This document shows positions 17,977 to 25,656 of a stretch of 64,000 nt of DNA, in pieces. Origin of the DNA: Gemmatimonadota bacterium (GTDB taxonomy: Bacteria > Gemmatimonadota > Gemmatimonadetes > Gemmatimonadales > Gemmatimonadaceae); the NCBI GenBank assembly GCA_021324775.1, contig JAJPIM010000045.1, positions 186,001 to 250,000 of the forward strand, read 5' to 3'. Positions within the stretch are counted from its first letter, which is position 1. Each line of letters opens with the position of its first letter. Position numbers and translations under genes: made by a program. The notes beneath the pieces were generated by a model. That model was not told the origin of the DNA, ran no database searches, and saw only the letters and a list, made by a program, of their open reading frames with translations.

Positions 17977-18627
17977 TTATGGCTGAGTTTGCCCGATTGC
18001 CAGATGTGCGAGCGCGCGCCATGTGCGTCGCGACGACGCCACAGCAGGGCGCCGCGTCTGCTGCCATCCGAGTCCCTCGGCCGCCAAGCCGAGTATGCAC
18101 TCGTGGATCGTGTCCACGTCGTTGACGTCGCTCGTGGATCCGGGCAACAGACTCGTGACCGCGGCGGGACGACCGTCCCAGGCCATTCGGATGAGCGCCG
18201 GGTCGACCCACCCTGCCGCCGACCGCAGCCCGACAATGCTCGCGAGCGCGGCCAACTCGCCCACCGGGATGACAGCCGAGTCCGGGGACCACGGCAGCAG
18301 CAGGATTGCCGCCAGCGGCGGCCCGTCATCCGGCGGAGTGATCACGATGAGCCGGCTTGGTGGGGAGAGCCGCGCGCTTGCTTGCGCAAGTACGCGCGCG
18401 GCGGGTCCGGCGCCGAATGGCACGCCTCCTGAGTGCAATGCCACTGCCCCCCCACCGGAAGCCACGAACGCGACCGGCCGATCCACCTGCTCTTCGAGCG
18501 CCGCCAGCACGCTCCTCGCCGGACGGGCCATCGACTCCGGCACCGCGTGATAGTGATGCGTGATCCTCCACACGATGCTCGTAGCGTCGAACGCGAGATC
18601 GGTGAACGTCACCACACCCCCCCACAT
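17977..18627 (-). CDS. Hypothetical protein
   Basis: This is a protein of about 216 aa that I do not recognise. It shows alternating hydrophobic strands (PVAFVASGGGAVALHSGG; RLIVITPPDDGPPLAAILLLPW) typical of an alpha/beta soluble domain, and no signal peptide. It could be a degenerate roadblock- or GAF-like sensor, but that is a guess. The ATG at 18627 is preferred because GAGG lies 6 nt upstream; a GTG at 18639 is also possible. It is divergent from the LytS-type kinase gene. Confidence 0.5.
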   Translation of the reverse strand: MWGGVVTFTDLAFDATSIVWRITHHYHAVPESMARPARSVLAALEEQVDRPVAFVASGGGAVALHSGGVPFGAGPAARVLAQASARLSPPSRLIVITPPDDGPPLAAILLLPWSPDSAVIPVGELAALASIVGLRSAAGWVDPALIRMAWDGRPAAVTSLLPGSTSDVNDVDTIHECILGLAAEGLGWQQTRRPAVASSRRTWRALAHLAIGQTQP

Positions 18628-19098
18628 GATCGCCCTCACACGACGTCTCTCGCCTCACTCACACGCCAGCCCGTCGTGCACACGCGGCCACTAACAGCGC
18701 CCGTAGTACCAGGCAAAGCCCCGCTTGTACCAATACCTGGCAACCAATACCAGCAACATCACCCACACCCGCACACCGTACGAAAACGCGTCACCTACAC
18801 CCGCGTGCATCATAGGTGCGAGGCGCTCGGCCGGGGAGAGCGCCCAACCCGCGGAAGTGGGCGTTCATCTCGCCAATCGGCGAGCCGATACCGCGTTTAG
18901 CGGCGTCCGGAACTCTGCTCGTGACAGCGCACGATCCGCTGCCTCATATTGCAAACACCGACGGCTACGCGCCGGGCGCGTGACGCGGTATTCACAATCT
19001 CCCATCTGAGAGTCGTGTCAGGGATCCGTTTGCTCGAGCCGCCAGGCACGCCAACCGTGCGCCCCGTGCTTCCCGATATGTCGCGAGGAGAATGGGGA
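18628..19098. other. Intergenic region without a supportable gene
   Basis: This 471-nt divergent gap lies between the hypothetical gene and the histidine kinase. It has a locally A/C-rich segment with a 9-nt direct repeat ACCAATACC at 18729-18737 and 18743-18751. The kinase frame is open back to a TTG at 18949, but the RBS position argues that translation begins at 19099. Nothing else is supportable here. Confidence 0.5.
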
Positions 19099-20229
19099 AT
19101 GGTCGCGGGACTGCAGCTCGTCTACGAGCTGGCGTCGCTGCGGCCGATCCTCACGTCGAACCGCGCAGCGGGCGTCCCGCTGGCGGTCTCGCACGCGATC
19201 GTGCTGGCCGCGCTCGACGGCGCCCTCTGGATGCTGCTGGTCCCGCTCATCTTCGCGGCGTTCGACCGGACTCCGCTGCGGCGAGGAACCATAGGCCGGA
19301 ATCTGCTGGCTCGCAGCGCCGTCGCCGGCGCGGCGATGGCGCTGCAGGCCGCCGCCTTCTGCGGCGTTCTCATCGCCGGCGGCGGATTCAGTGACCTCGG
19401 CGTCTTCGCCCGCACGTCGCCGCTGCTCAACTTCGGCTACGAGTTCGAGACCAACGTCACCACGATGTTGATGGTGGCGCTCGCCTACGCGGTGCTACTC
19501 CGGGTGCACGCCGTGCGCCACGAGCAGCGCGTGGCCTCCGCGCTGGAACTGTCGCTGGCGGAAGCGCGTTTGCACGCGCTCACCGTCGAGTTGCAGCCGC
19601 ACTTCCTGTTCAACACGCTCAATGGCATCGCGGCGCTCGTCCGGGACGAGCCCGAGACGGCTGAAGCGATGCTCATCCGTCTCAGTGATCTGCTCCGGCT
19701 CACGCTCGGCGTGGGCCACCCGGCCGAGATCTCGCTCGCGGACGAGTTGGAGCGCATGGCCATGTATCTCGACATCCAGCAAATGCGGTTCGGTCCGCGG
19801 CTCACGATTCACGTCGACGTGGATCCCGACGTGGTGTCCGCGGCCGTTCCGCCCTTGGTCCTGCAACCTCTGGTCGAGAACGCGCTCACGCACGGCCTCG
19901 CCCCACGGCGCGGGCCCGGCCGTCTCGACATCAGTTGCCAGCGCCGCGCGGATTGGCTCGTCCTGTCCGTGCAGGACGACGGCGCGGGCCTGCCGCCGCC
20001 GGGCGAGATGCGGGAAGGCACCGGGATCGGCAACACCCGCGCGCGGCTCGCCGCCATGTTCGGCGACTACTACCGTCTCGAGTTGAGCCCGCAGCCGTCG
20101 GGCGGCACGCTGGTGAGGGCCACCGTGCCCTATCGCCACGTCGCCGGAGATGCGCGCCCGGCACTCATCCGGCACTCGCCGAGTCCGGGGATCCGCCCGG
20201 CGGCAGACGCCGCGGAGCCGGCGGCATGA
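19099..20229 (+). CDS. LytS/YehU-family sensor histidine kinase
   Basis: This is a membrane histidine kinase of about 376 aa. Three or four hydrophobic segments span residues 20-145 (AIVLAALDGALWMLLVPLIFAAF; NVTTMLMVALAYAVLL). The His_kinase domain contains LQPHFLFNTLNGIAAL with phospho-accepting His168. It also has the ATPase N-box VENALTHGL and the glycine loops DDGAGLPPPG and GTGIGNTRARLAAMFG. The ATG at 19099 is chosen because AGGAG lies 8 nt upstream. The stop overlaps a mini-ORF (ATGA) that leads into the response regulator. The signal sensed is unknown. Confidence 0.9.
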   Translation: MVAGLQLVYELASLRPILTSNRAAGVPLAVSHAIVLAALDGALWMLLVPLIFAAFDRTPLRRGTIGRNLLARSAVAGAAMALQAAAFCGVLIAGGGFSDLGVFARTSPLLNFGYEFETNVTTMLMVALAYAVLLRVHAVRHEQRVASALELSLAEARLHALTVELQPHFLFNTLNGIAALVRDEPETAEAMLIRLSDLLRLTLGVGHPAEISLADELERMAMYLDIQQMRFGPRLTIHVDVDPDVVSAAVPPLVLQPLVENALTHGLAPRRGPGRLDISCQRRADWLVLSVQDDGAGLPPPGEMREGTGIGNTRARLAAMFGDYYRLELSPQPSGGTLVRATVPYRHVAGDARPALIRHSPSPGIRPAADAAEPAA

Positions 20230-20312
20230 TGTGCGTTGTGACGGGCACCATGATCTGCACCGTGATCTGCACCACGACCGTCCCGCGGCCCCAGTCCGGG
20301 CGCCGGAAATGA
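20226..20312 (+). CDS. 28-codon mini-ORF bridging LytS and LytTR genes
   Basis: This short frame starts at an ATG overlapping the kinase stop (ATGA) and ends at a TGA overlapping the regulator ATG (ATGA). It predicts a peptide with a hydrophobic, Cys/Thr-rich first part (MMCVVTGTMICTVICTTT) and a basic tail (PQSGRRK). The double overlap suggests either a device for re-initiation coupling or a real small membrane or signal peptide. It is too short to prove coding by sequence alone. Confidence 0.4.
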   Translation: MMCVVTGTMICTVICTTTVPRPQSGRRK

Positions 20313-21061
20313 CCGCCATGCGTGTGGTGCTGGTCGACGACGAGCCCCTGGCGTTGCGCCGCCTGCGCGCGATGCTCGCGAAACACGAGGACGTGGAGGT
20401 CCTCGCGGAGTGCGAGGACGCAGCCGTCGCCATCGAAGCGATGCGGACGACCAAGCCCGATGTGGTCTTTCTGGACATCCAGATGCCGGAGGTCGATGGC
20501 TTCCAGCTCCTCGAGGCGCTGTCCGTCGCGCCGGCGCCGGTGCTGATCTTCGTGACCGCGCACGCCGAGCATGCGGTGCGCGCGTTCGACGCCGACGCGG
20601 CGGACTATCTGCTCAAGCCGTTCGACCAGACACGGTTGTCGCGGGCGCTCGACCGCGCACGGACCGCGCTCAGCGTGGATCGCGGCGCGGCCATCGGCAA
20701 CGATCTCCGGGAAGTGCTCGCCTCGCTGCGCGGGCGGTCGAAGTACCTCGAGCGGGTGGCCGTGCAGATCGGCCGCCGTACGATCTTCGTGAAGTCCGCG
20801 AGCATCGACTGGATCGAAGCCGATGGGAATTATCTGCACCTGCACGTCGGCCGCCAGCAGTACGTGATCCGCTCGGGGCTGGGCATTCTGGAGTCGCAGC
20901 TCGACCCGGCGCAGTTCGCTCGCGTACACCGGTCGGCGATCGTCAACCTGGACCGGGTGCAGGAGCTTCGCACCGTCGCGCCGGGAGAATACCGCGTCGT
21001 GCTGACCGACGGGACGGACCTATCGGTCAGCCGCGGCTACCGAGACCGGTTGCCAAGGTAG
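20309..21061 (+). CDS. LytTR-family response regulator
   Basis: This 250-aa regulator pairs a receiver domain (residues 5-120; VLVDDEPLALRRL, phospho-acceptor Asp56 in FLDIQMPEVDG, switch Thr in FVTAHAEHA, Lys in YLLKPFD) with a C-terminal LytTR DNA-binding domain (about 145-245; IDWIEADGNYLHLHV, FARVHRSAIVNLDRV). It is the cognate partner of the upstream LytS-type kinase. Start ATG at 20309; ATG at 20318 is possible. Such regulators bind paired direct repeats; I could not identify the target. Confidence 0.92.
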   Translation: MTAMRVVLVDDEPLALRRLRAMLAKHEDVEVLAECEDAAVAIEAMRTTKPDVVFLDIQMPEVDGFQLLEALSVAPAPVLIFVTAHAEHAVRAFDADAADYLLKPFDQTRLSRALDRARTALSVDRGAAIGNDLREVLASLRGRSKYLERVAVQIGRRTIFVKSASIDWIEADGNYLHLHVGRQQYVIRSGLGILESQLDPAQFARVHRSAIVNLDRVQELRTVAPGEYRVVLTDGTDLSVSRGYRDRLPR

Positions 21062-21187
21062 CAACGCAGTGGTTTGGGTTAGTGGATAGCGGGTGGGAGC
21101 ACCTCGCAGCCGGCGATGGTGCGGCGATGGTGCAATTCCCCGCGAGCGGGCATTCCCAAACCCTAACCACATTCCACTGGCTTTCAG

Positions 21188-21259
21188 AGCCACAGAAGGG
21201 ACTTGAACCCTTGACCGCCCGATTACGAATCGGGTGCTCTACCACTGAGCTACTGTGGC
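21188..21259 (-). tRNA. tRNA-Thr(CGT)
   Basis: The minus-strand cloverleaf has acceptor GCCACAG/CTGTGGC, D arm GCTC...GAGC, anticodon stem CCCGA/TCGGG around TTCGTAA (anticodon CGT), and T arm GGGTTCAAGTCCC. The discriminator is T. CCA is not encoded. It lies downstream of tRNA-Leu, probably in the same transcript. Confidence 0.95.
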
Positions 21260-21325
21260 GAGGAACTGCACGCCCAGGCTACCCTCCTGACACCAAGGGC
21301 CGCGCGGGTGGCGGCCCTCTGGACA

Positions 21326-21407
21326 TGCCCTGGCGCGGACTCGAACCGCGACGCCTTGCGGCACCACCCCCTCAAGATGGCGTGTCTACCAATTTCACCA
21401 CCAGGGC
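21326..21407 (-). tRNA. tRNA-Leu(GAG)
   Basis: This is a class II tRNA with a variable arm. The acceptor is GCCCTGG/CCAGGGC with discriminator A, the anticodon stem CCATC/GGTGG encloses TTGAGGG (anticodon GAG), and a variable loop with TGCCGCAAGGCG precedes the T arm. It is read from the minus strand. Confidence 0.94.
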
Positions 21408-21681
21408 TCTGACGGCGACGTGCACGTGCGTGCAACCTGCGCACTGACAGGGCTTGAGGATCGGAGCGTCTACCGGCCACGCGGCTCTGTCAGCATCCGC
21501 AAACGTAACGGCGCCCCCCCGATTCGAGAAGCCTGGCGCGCCCAGTGCCGCGTCGCCGTGCGGACGAAGCGCCACCGCGCGCCGGCCACGCCTCGTCCCC
21601 GGGACGGCGAGTATGCCGCACCGGTTGGCGGGCGCGCACCCCAGCCTCATGTTTCGGTTCGGGACGCACGGGAGCGAGTAG

Positions 21682-23928
21682 GTGGCGAGGTCCGCGTTAC
21701 GGAAGCAACTGGAGCAGGCACTGCAGGCGCGCTATGTGATCGAGCGCGAGCTCGGACGCGGCGGGATGGCGACGGTGTACCTCGCCCGAGACCTCAAGCA
21801 CGATCGCCAGGTGGCGATCAAGGTGCTGACCCCGGGCGTCGCGGCTTCCCTCGGAGCCGAGCGGTTCTTGCGGGAGATCACGATCGTCGCCCGGCTGGTG
21901 CACCCGCACGTCGTCTCCCTCATCGACTCCGGAGATGCCGGCGGCTTGCTGTACTACGTCGCTCCGTACATCACCGGTGGCTCCCTCCGCGACCGGCTCG
22001 ACCGCGACGGCAAACTTCCGGTCCGCGATGTACGCCGGTTTGTGCGCGAGATTGGCTCGGGACTCGACTACGTCCACCGCAGCGGGTTCGTGCACCGCGA
22101 CATCAAGCCGGCCAACGTGCTGTTCGTCGACGGACACGCGGTCCTCGGGGATTTTGGGGTGGCCAACGTTGGCTGCGAGGACGCGGCCGAGCCGCTGACG
22201 GACAGCGGCGTCGCGGTCGGCACCCCGGCGTACATGAGCCCAGAACAGGCGAGCGGCGAGACGGACCTCGACCGCCGCAGCGACATCTACAGCCTGGCAT
22301 GCGTGGTATACGAGATGCTGGCCGGGGAGCCGCCGTTTCGCGCGTCGGGGGCGCGGGCGCTGATGGCAAAGCACGTCACCGAGACACCACGACCGATTCG
22401 GGTCCTCCGGCCCGAGGTGGGCGCCGGCATGGAAGCAGCCCTCGCGCGGGCGCTGGCCAAGGATCCGGCTCACCGATTCGCCTCCGTCGCGGATTTCGTG
22501 GTGGCATTCGGCGAATCGCAGCCGAGTGGGGGCGGCAGTGTCTCAGGGGCACGATCGCGGTCCATTGCCGTGCTCCCGTTCGTCAATGCGAGCCGGAATC
22601 CGGACAACGAATACTTGAGTGATGGCATCACCGATGAGCTGATCGACGCGCTCGCCAAGGTCGAGGGGCTCCACGTGGTGTCCCGGACCTCTGTCTTTGC
22701 GCTCAAGGGCAAGCTGCCCGACGTGCGCGCCGCCGGCGCGGTGCTCGGTGTCGCCGTGGTGCTCGAGGGAACGGTGCGCAAGGAGGGCAACCGGCTTCGC
22801 ATCACCGTGCAGCTCACCGATACCGGCGACGGCCAGGTGCTCTGGTCGCACCGGTACGATCGGACGCTGGCGGACGTCTTCGCCATGCAGGACGAAATCG
22901 CGCAGACGATCGTGACGAGAGTGCGGGCCACATCGTTGGGTGAGCTGGCCGGTGCGGCGGTGGGCCGTCACACCGCCAACGTCAAGGCCTATGGTCTCTA
23001 CTTGCGGGGTCGGTACGCCTGGAATTCGCGGACTCCTACCGGCGTGACCGACGGGATCAAGTATTTCGAGCAGGCCATCGCCGAAGACCCGCGATATGCG
23101 GCGGCGTATACCGGTCTCGCGGACTCCTACGCGCTGCACGTCGACTATCGCGATGTTCCGGTCGACGAGGGGTTCGCGCGGGCGCGCGCGTATGCGGAGC
23201 AGGCGATCGCGCTCGACGACCGACTCGCGGACGCCCATGCGTCGTTGGCGTGGACGAAGTTCATCTATGATTGGGACTGGGCGGGGGCGGACGTGGAGTT
23301 CCGGCGGGCCATCGAGCTGGACCCCGACTACGCGCCCGCGCACCAATGGTTTGCGTTTCTGCTGGTGTCGCAGGGACGCTTCGACGACGCCCTGGTCGAG
23401 TCGCATACGGCATTGGAGCTGGATTCCGGATCGGTGTCCGCGCGCCGGAGCCTCGGCTGGATGTATTACTACTCCCGCCGATACGAGCGCGCGGTGTATC
23501 ACCTCGAGCGGACCATCGCCCTCAACCCGACCGCCGACGAGACATATCGGATCCTGGGACTCGCGTTGGCGCAGCAGGGCGACTACGCGGCCTCCGAGCA
23601 GGTGCTCCGCGAGGGTGCGGATGTTCCGGTGCACGGGACGTACACGGATGCGGCACTTGGTTACGTTCTGGCGCGCGCCGGGCGGCGCGACGAGGCCACG
23701 CGGATGCTCCGCGAGCTCGAGGCCCGCAGCCGCCGCGGTTACGTCTCGGCCGTGGCGCGCGCGACGCTCCATCTGGGCCTCGGGATGCTCGACGAGGCGA
23801 TTGCCGACACCGAGCAGGCCTACACGGAGCGCCGCGGGTGGCTGGTGTATCTGCGCGTCAATCCAATGCTCGATCCGATGCGAGGCGACCCACGCTTCGA
23901 GTCGATCGCCGGCCGGATGAAGCTGTAG
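21682..23928 (+). CDS. Serine/threonine protein kinase with TolB-N-like and TPR domains
   Basis: This 748-aa protein has a Hanks-type kinase domain (residues about 18-280): glycine loop ELGRGGMATVYLARD, VAIKVL lysine, HRDIKPAN with catalytic Asp140, DFG, and the MSPEQ activation-segment end. Residues about 290-410 form a TolB N-terminal/FlgO-like domain (IAVLPFVNASRNPDNEYLSDG). From about 430 on there are several TPR units (ALDDRLADAHASLAWTKF; AIELDPDYAPAHQWFAFLL). I see no transmembrane helix, so it should be cytoplasmic. GTG start at 21682 after GGGAGCGAG. It is monocistronic, ending at a strong terminator. Confidence 0.92.
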   Translation: MARSALRKQLEQALQARYVIERELGRGGMATVYLARDLKHDRQVAIKVLTPGVAASLGAERFLREITIVARLVHPHVVSLIDSGDAGGLLYYVAPYITGGSLRDRLDRDGKLPVRDVRRFVREIGSGLDYVHRSGFVHRDIKPANVLFVDGHAVLGDFGVANVGCEDAAEPLTDSGVAVGTPAYMSPEQASGETDLDRRSDIYSLACVVYEMLAGEPPFRASGARALMAKHVTETPRPIRVLRPEVGAGMEAALARALAKDPAHRFASVADFVVAFGESQPSGGGSVSGARSRSIAVLPFVNASRNPDNEYLSDGITDELIDALAKVEGLHVVSRTSVFALKGKLPDVRAAGAVLGVAVVLEGTVRKEGNRLRITVQLTDTGDGQVLWSHRYDRTLADVFAMQDEIAQTIVTRVRATSLGELAGAAVGRHTANVKAYGLYLRGRYAWNSRTPTGVTDGIKYFEQAIAEDPRYAAAYTGLADSYALHVDYRDVPVDEGFARARAYAEQAIALDDRLADAHASLAWTKFIYDWDWAGADVEFRRAIELDPDYAPAHQWFAFLLVSQGRFDDALVESHTALELDSGSVSARRSLGWMYYYSRRYERAVYHLERTIALNPTADETYRILGLALAQQGDYAASEQVLREGADVPVHGTYTDAALGYVLARAGRRDEATRMLRELEARSRRGYVSAVARATLHLGLGMLDEAIADTEQAYTERRGWLVYLRVNPMLDPMRGDPRFESIAGRMKL

Positions 23929-23991
23929 CGGCGCCGGCATCGAGCCGGCGCAGGGGGTCACGGACGGCCATGCGCGGGGGCAATTCAATGC

Positions 23992-24021
23992 AAACGGCCA
24001 CCGCAGCAGGGTGGCCGTTTT
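23992..24021 (+). terminator. Rho-independent terminator after the kinase gene
   Basis: This is a perfect 11-bp hairpin (AAACGGCCACC / GGTGGCCGTTT) with a 7-nt loop, followed by a short T run. It lies about 60 nt after the kinase stop, between that gene and the convergent tRNA cluster. Confidence 0.8.
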
Positions 24022-24068
24022 GGCGCGCGCCGATCAATCACTTAGGTGGTACGCACGCTTGCCTGCTA

Positions 24069-24142
24069 CGGGACTGACGGGGCTCGAACCCGCGACCTCC
24101 GGTGTGACAGACCGGCACTCTAACCAGCTGAGCTACAGTCCC
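24069..24142 (-). tRNA. tRNA-Asp(GTC)
   Basis: The minus-strand cloverleaf has acceptor GGGACTG/CAGTCCC with discriminator G, anticodon stem CCGGT/ACCGG around CTGTCAC (anticodon GTC), and T arm CGGGTTCGAGCCCCG. It is the last gene of a five-tRNA cluster. Confidence 0.95.
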
Positions 24143-24220
24143 CTTTTTTCGGCCAGCCTGCGGCCACTGCCCTCGTCCACTTCATTCGTCCTGCACGAAC
24201 GCGCGCTGGCTCTCCTGCAG

Positions 24221-24292
24221 TAGCCCCAACGGGAATCGAACCCGTCTCTCCACCTTGAAAGGGTGACGTCCTGACCGATAGACGATGGGGCC
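24221..24292 (-). tRNA. tRNA-Glu(TTC)
   Basis: The minus-strand cloverleaf has acceptor GGCCCCA/TGGGGCT (position 1-72 is G-T), discriminator A, anticodon loop CTTTCAA (anticodon TTC), and T arm ACGGGTTCGATTCCCGT. It is a cluster member. Confidence 0.94.
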
Positions 24293-24326
24293 GTACACCC
24301 CAGGCGCTCGTTCCCGACTCCCAACA

Positions 24327-24399
24327 TAGCGGTAACGGGATTCGAACCCGTGTTTGAGCCTTGAGAGGGCTCCGTCCTAGTCCCCTAGACGATACCGCC
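24327..24399 (-). tRNA. tRNA-Glu(CTC)
   Basis: The minus-strand cloverleaf has acceptor GGCGGTA/TACCGCT (again a G-T first pair), discriminator A, anticodon stem GAGCC/GGCTC around CTCTCAA (anticodon CTC), and T arm ACGGGTTCGAATCCCGT. It is the second glutamate isoacceptor of the cluster. Confidence 0.94.
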
Positions 24400-24494
24400 C
24401 GCGGATCCCCACGACGAACGCCTGAACCACCTACCCGTCCACCCAGCCAGACGCACAAGCCCGCCGATCACCCGCCCACCGATCGAGCTCCGTA

Positions 24495-24567
24495 CAGGCC
24501 CGGAGGGACTTGAACCCCCAACCGCCGGTTTTGGAGACCGGTGCTCTACCAATTGAGCTACGGACCT
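24495..24567 (-). tRNA. tRNA-Trp(CCA)
   Basis: The minus-strand cloverleaf has acceptor AGGTCCG/CGGGCCT with discriminator G, anticodon stem CCGGT/ACCGG around CTCCAAA (anticodon CCA), and T arm GGGGGTTCAAGTCCCTC. It is a cluster member. Confidence 0.95.
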
Positions 24568-24581
24568 ACTTCCGCGATCAG

Positions 24582-24656
24582 GGTGACTGATGGGAATTGA
24601 ACCCACAACCCCCGGAGCCACAGTCCGGTGCTCTAACCAATTGAGCTACAGTCACC
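24582..24656 (-). tRNA. tRNA-His(GTG)
   Basis: The minus-strand cloverleaf has acceptor GTGACTG/CAGTCAC. The extra 5' G pairs with C73, the histidyl-tRNA identity element, and is encoded in the DNA. The anticodon stem CCGGA/TCCGG encloses CTGTGGC (anticodon GTG). It is the first gene of the cluster. Confidence 0.95.
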
Positions 24657-24697
24657 AGGGAAAGCCGGGACGTGCGAGTCCACGCCGGAGCCCACCC

Positions 24698-24726
24698 ATC
24701 ATAATTCCGCCCCACGCTCGAATCAA
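24698..24726 (-). promoter_or_regulatory. Sigma70 promoter of the tRNA cluster
   Basis: On the minus strand TTGATT and TATGAT are separated by exactly 17 nt, which places the transcript start about 35 nt before tRNA-His. It is one of the best promoter matches in the window and should drive the His-Trp-Glu-Glu-Asp transcript. Confidence 0.7.
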
Positions 24727-24838
24727 TCACGCCGCACGTGCACGGTTCCCGACAGACTCATCGCTGCCCACGGAGGATCAGATCTCGATCGACGCTCGGC
24801 ATCACCTGCCGCCGTGGACGCGCGATCGCGAGTTCTTT

Positions 24839-24925
24839 GTCTACTTTCTACTTTCTGCGCTGCTACTTTCTGCCGTTGGCCTCGTTGAAGGCAGAGAGTA
24901 GCCGTACAGAAAGTAGAAAGTAGAC
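24839..24925. repeat. Long imperfect palindrome, two nested hairpin arms
   Basis: The outer arms GTCTACTTTCTACTTTCTG (24839-24857) and CAGAAAGTAGAAAGTAGAC (24907-24925) are a perfect 19-bp inverted repeat. Inside, GCTACTTTCTGCC pairs with GGCAGAGAGTAGC with a single mismatch (a G-U pair in RNA), around a 15-nt loop. CTACTTTCT occurs three times in the left half. Base composition is much richer in A/T than its surroundings. It lies 56 nt downstream of efp (minus strand) and upstream of the tRNA-cluster promoter, so it may terminate efp or be a mobile palindromic (MITE/REP-like) element. The rest of the 324-nt gap 24657-24980 shows no gene. Confidence 0.85.
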
Positions 24926-24980
24926 TAACAGCAAACGGTGACGTGCGATGTCAGGATGCAACGCCAGCGTGCAGCCCAGG

Positions 24981-25544
24981 TCACTTCGCGCGGTCGACGT
25001 ACTCCCCGGTCGCTGGATTGACTCGGACTTTCTCCCCCGTGCTGATGAACTCAGGCACGTTGACGCTCACGCCGTTCTCCAGCTTGGCCGGCTTCGTGGA
25101 CGCCGTCTTGGTCGCGCTCCTCATCACCGGCGCCGTGTCCGTCACTTCGAGCACCAGTGAGTTCGGAAGCTGAATCCCGATCGGCCGCCCGTTGTAATAC
25201 TCGGCCTGGATCCGCATACCCGGCTGCATCCACTGCGCGCTGTCACCCAGCGCCTCATCGTCCATCTCGATCTGGTCGTAGTTGTCCGTATTCATGAAGT
25301 GGTACGTCCCACCACCCGAATACAGAAACTCGAGATCCTGCGTCTCCATCGACGCACGCTCGACCGAATCCGCGGCGCGGAACCGGTGCTCGAAACTCGA
25401 CCCGCTGCGCAAGTTCTTCAGCTTGGCCTGCACCATCGCCCGCAGATTGCCGGGCGTGTGGTGACGGAACTCGATCACGCGACAGGGATCGCCCTCGAAC
25501 ACCAACACCATCCCGCGCCGGATTTGCGTCGCCGGCATGGCCAT
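24981..25544 (-). CDS. efp: Elongation factor P, variant loop tip
   Basis: This 187-aa three-domain translation factor stimulates peptide-bond formation at proline stretches. The KOW-like N-domain (residues 1-65), the OB domain (NTDNYDQIEMDDEALGD) and the C-terminal domain (NVPEFISTGEKVRVNPATGEYVDRAK) are all intact. The loop tip reads HHTPGNLRAMVQAKLKN: the residue aligning with the modified lysine of E. coli EF-P (PGKGQA) is Asn33, so classic lysylation, rhamnosylation or 5-aminopentanol modification is not expected. Start ATG at 25544 has AAGG 8 nt upstream. A consensus promoter lies about 60 nt upstream. Confidence 0.95.
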   Translation of the reverse strand: MAMPATQIRRGMVLVFEGDPCRVIEFRHHTPGNLRAMVQAKLKNLRSGSSFEHRFRAADSVERASMETQDLEFLYSGGGTYHFMNTDNYDQIEMDDEALGDSAQWMQPGMRIQAEYYNGRPIGIQLPNSLVLEVTDTAPVMRSATKTASTKPAKLENGVSVNVPEFISTGEKVRVNPATGEYVDRAK

Positions 25545-25597
25545 AGTCGGAACCTTGTTTGCAGGGGAGTGAAACGGCTAAACGGATACAGCCTCGT

Positions 25598-25626
25598 ATT
25601 TTACCCCATCATTCGGGGATGGTCAA
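25598..25626 (-). promoter_or_regulatory. Sigma70 promoter of efp
   Basis: On the minus strand TTGACC and TAAAAT are separated by 17 nt, giving an expected leader of roughly 45 nt before the efp start. The spacer itself is a small CCCC...GGGG dyad. Confidence 0.7.
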
Positions 25627-25656
25627 CCTGCCGGGGCAGGAGTTCGTGGCTTTGCG

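Noticed and set aside
18949-19098. Upstream start for the histidine kinase at the TTG at 18949
   Set aside because: No RBS there, while AGGAG sits 8 nt before the ATG at 19099, and the extra residues are not hydrophobic or conserved-looking.
21062-21187. Telomere-like GGTTTGGGTTAG and its partial inverse CCAAACCCTAACCAC
   Set aside because: The two copies do not form a clean inverted repeat; probably chance similarity in a short spacer, kept only as a curiosity.
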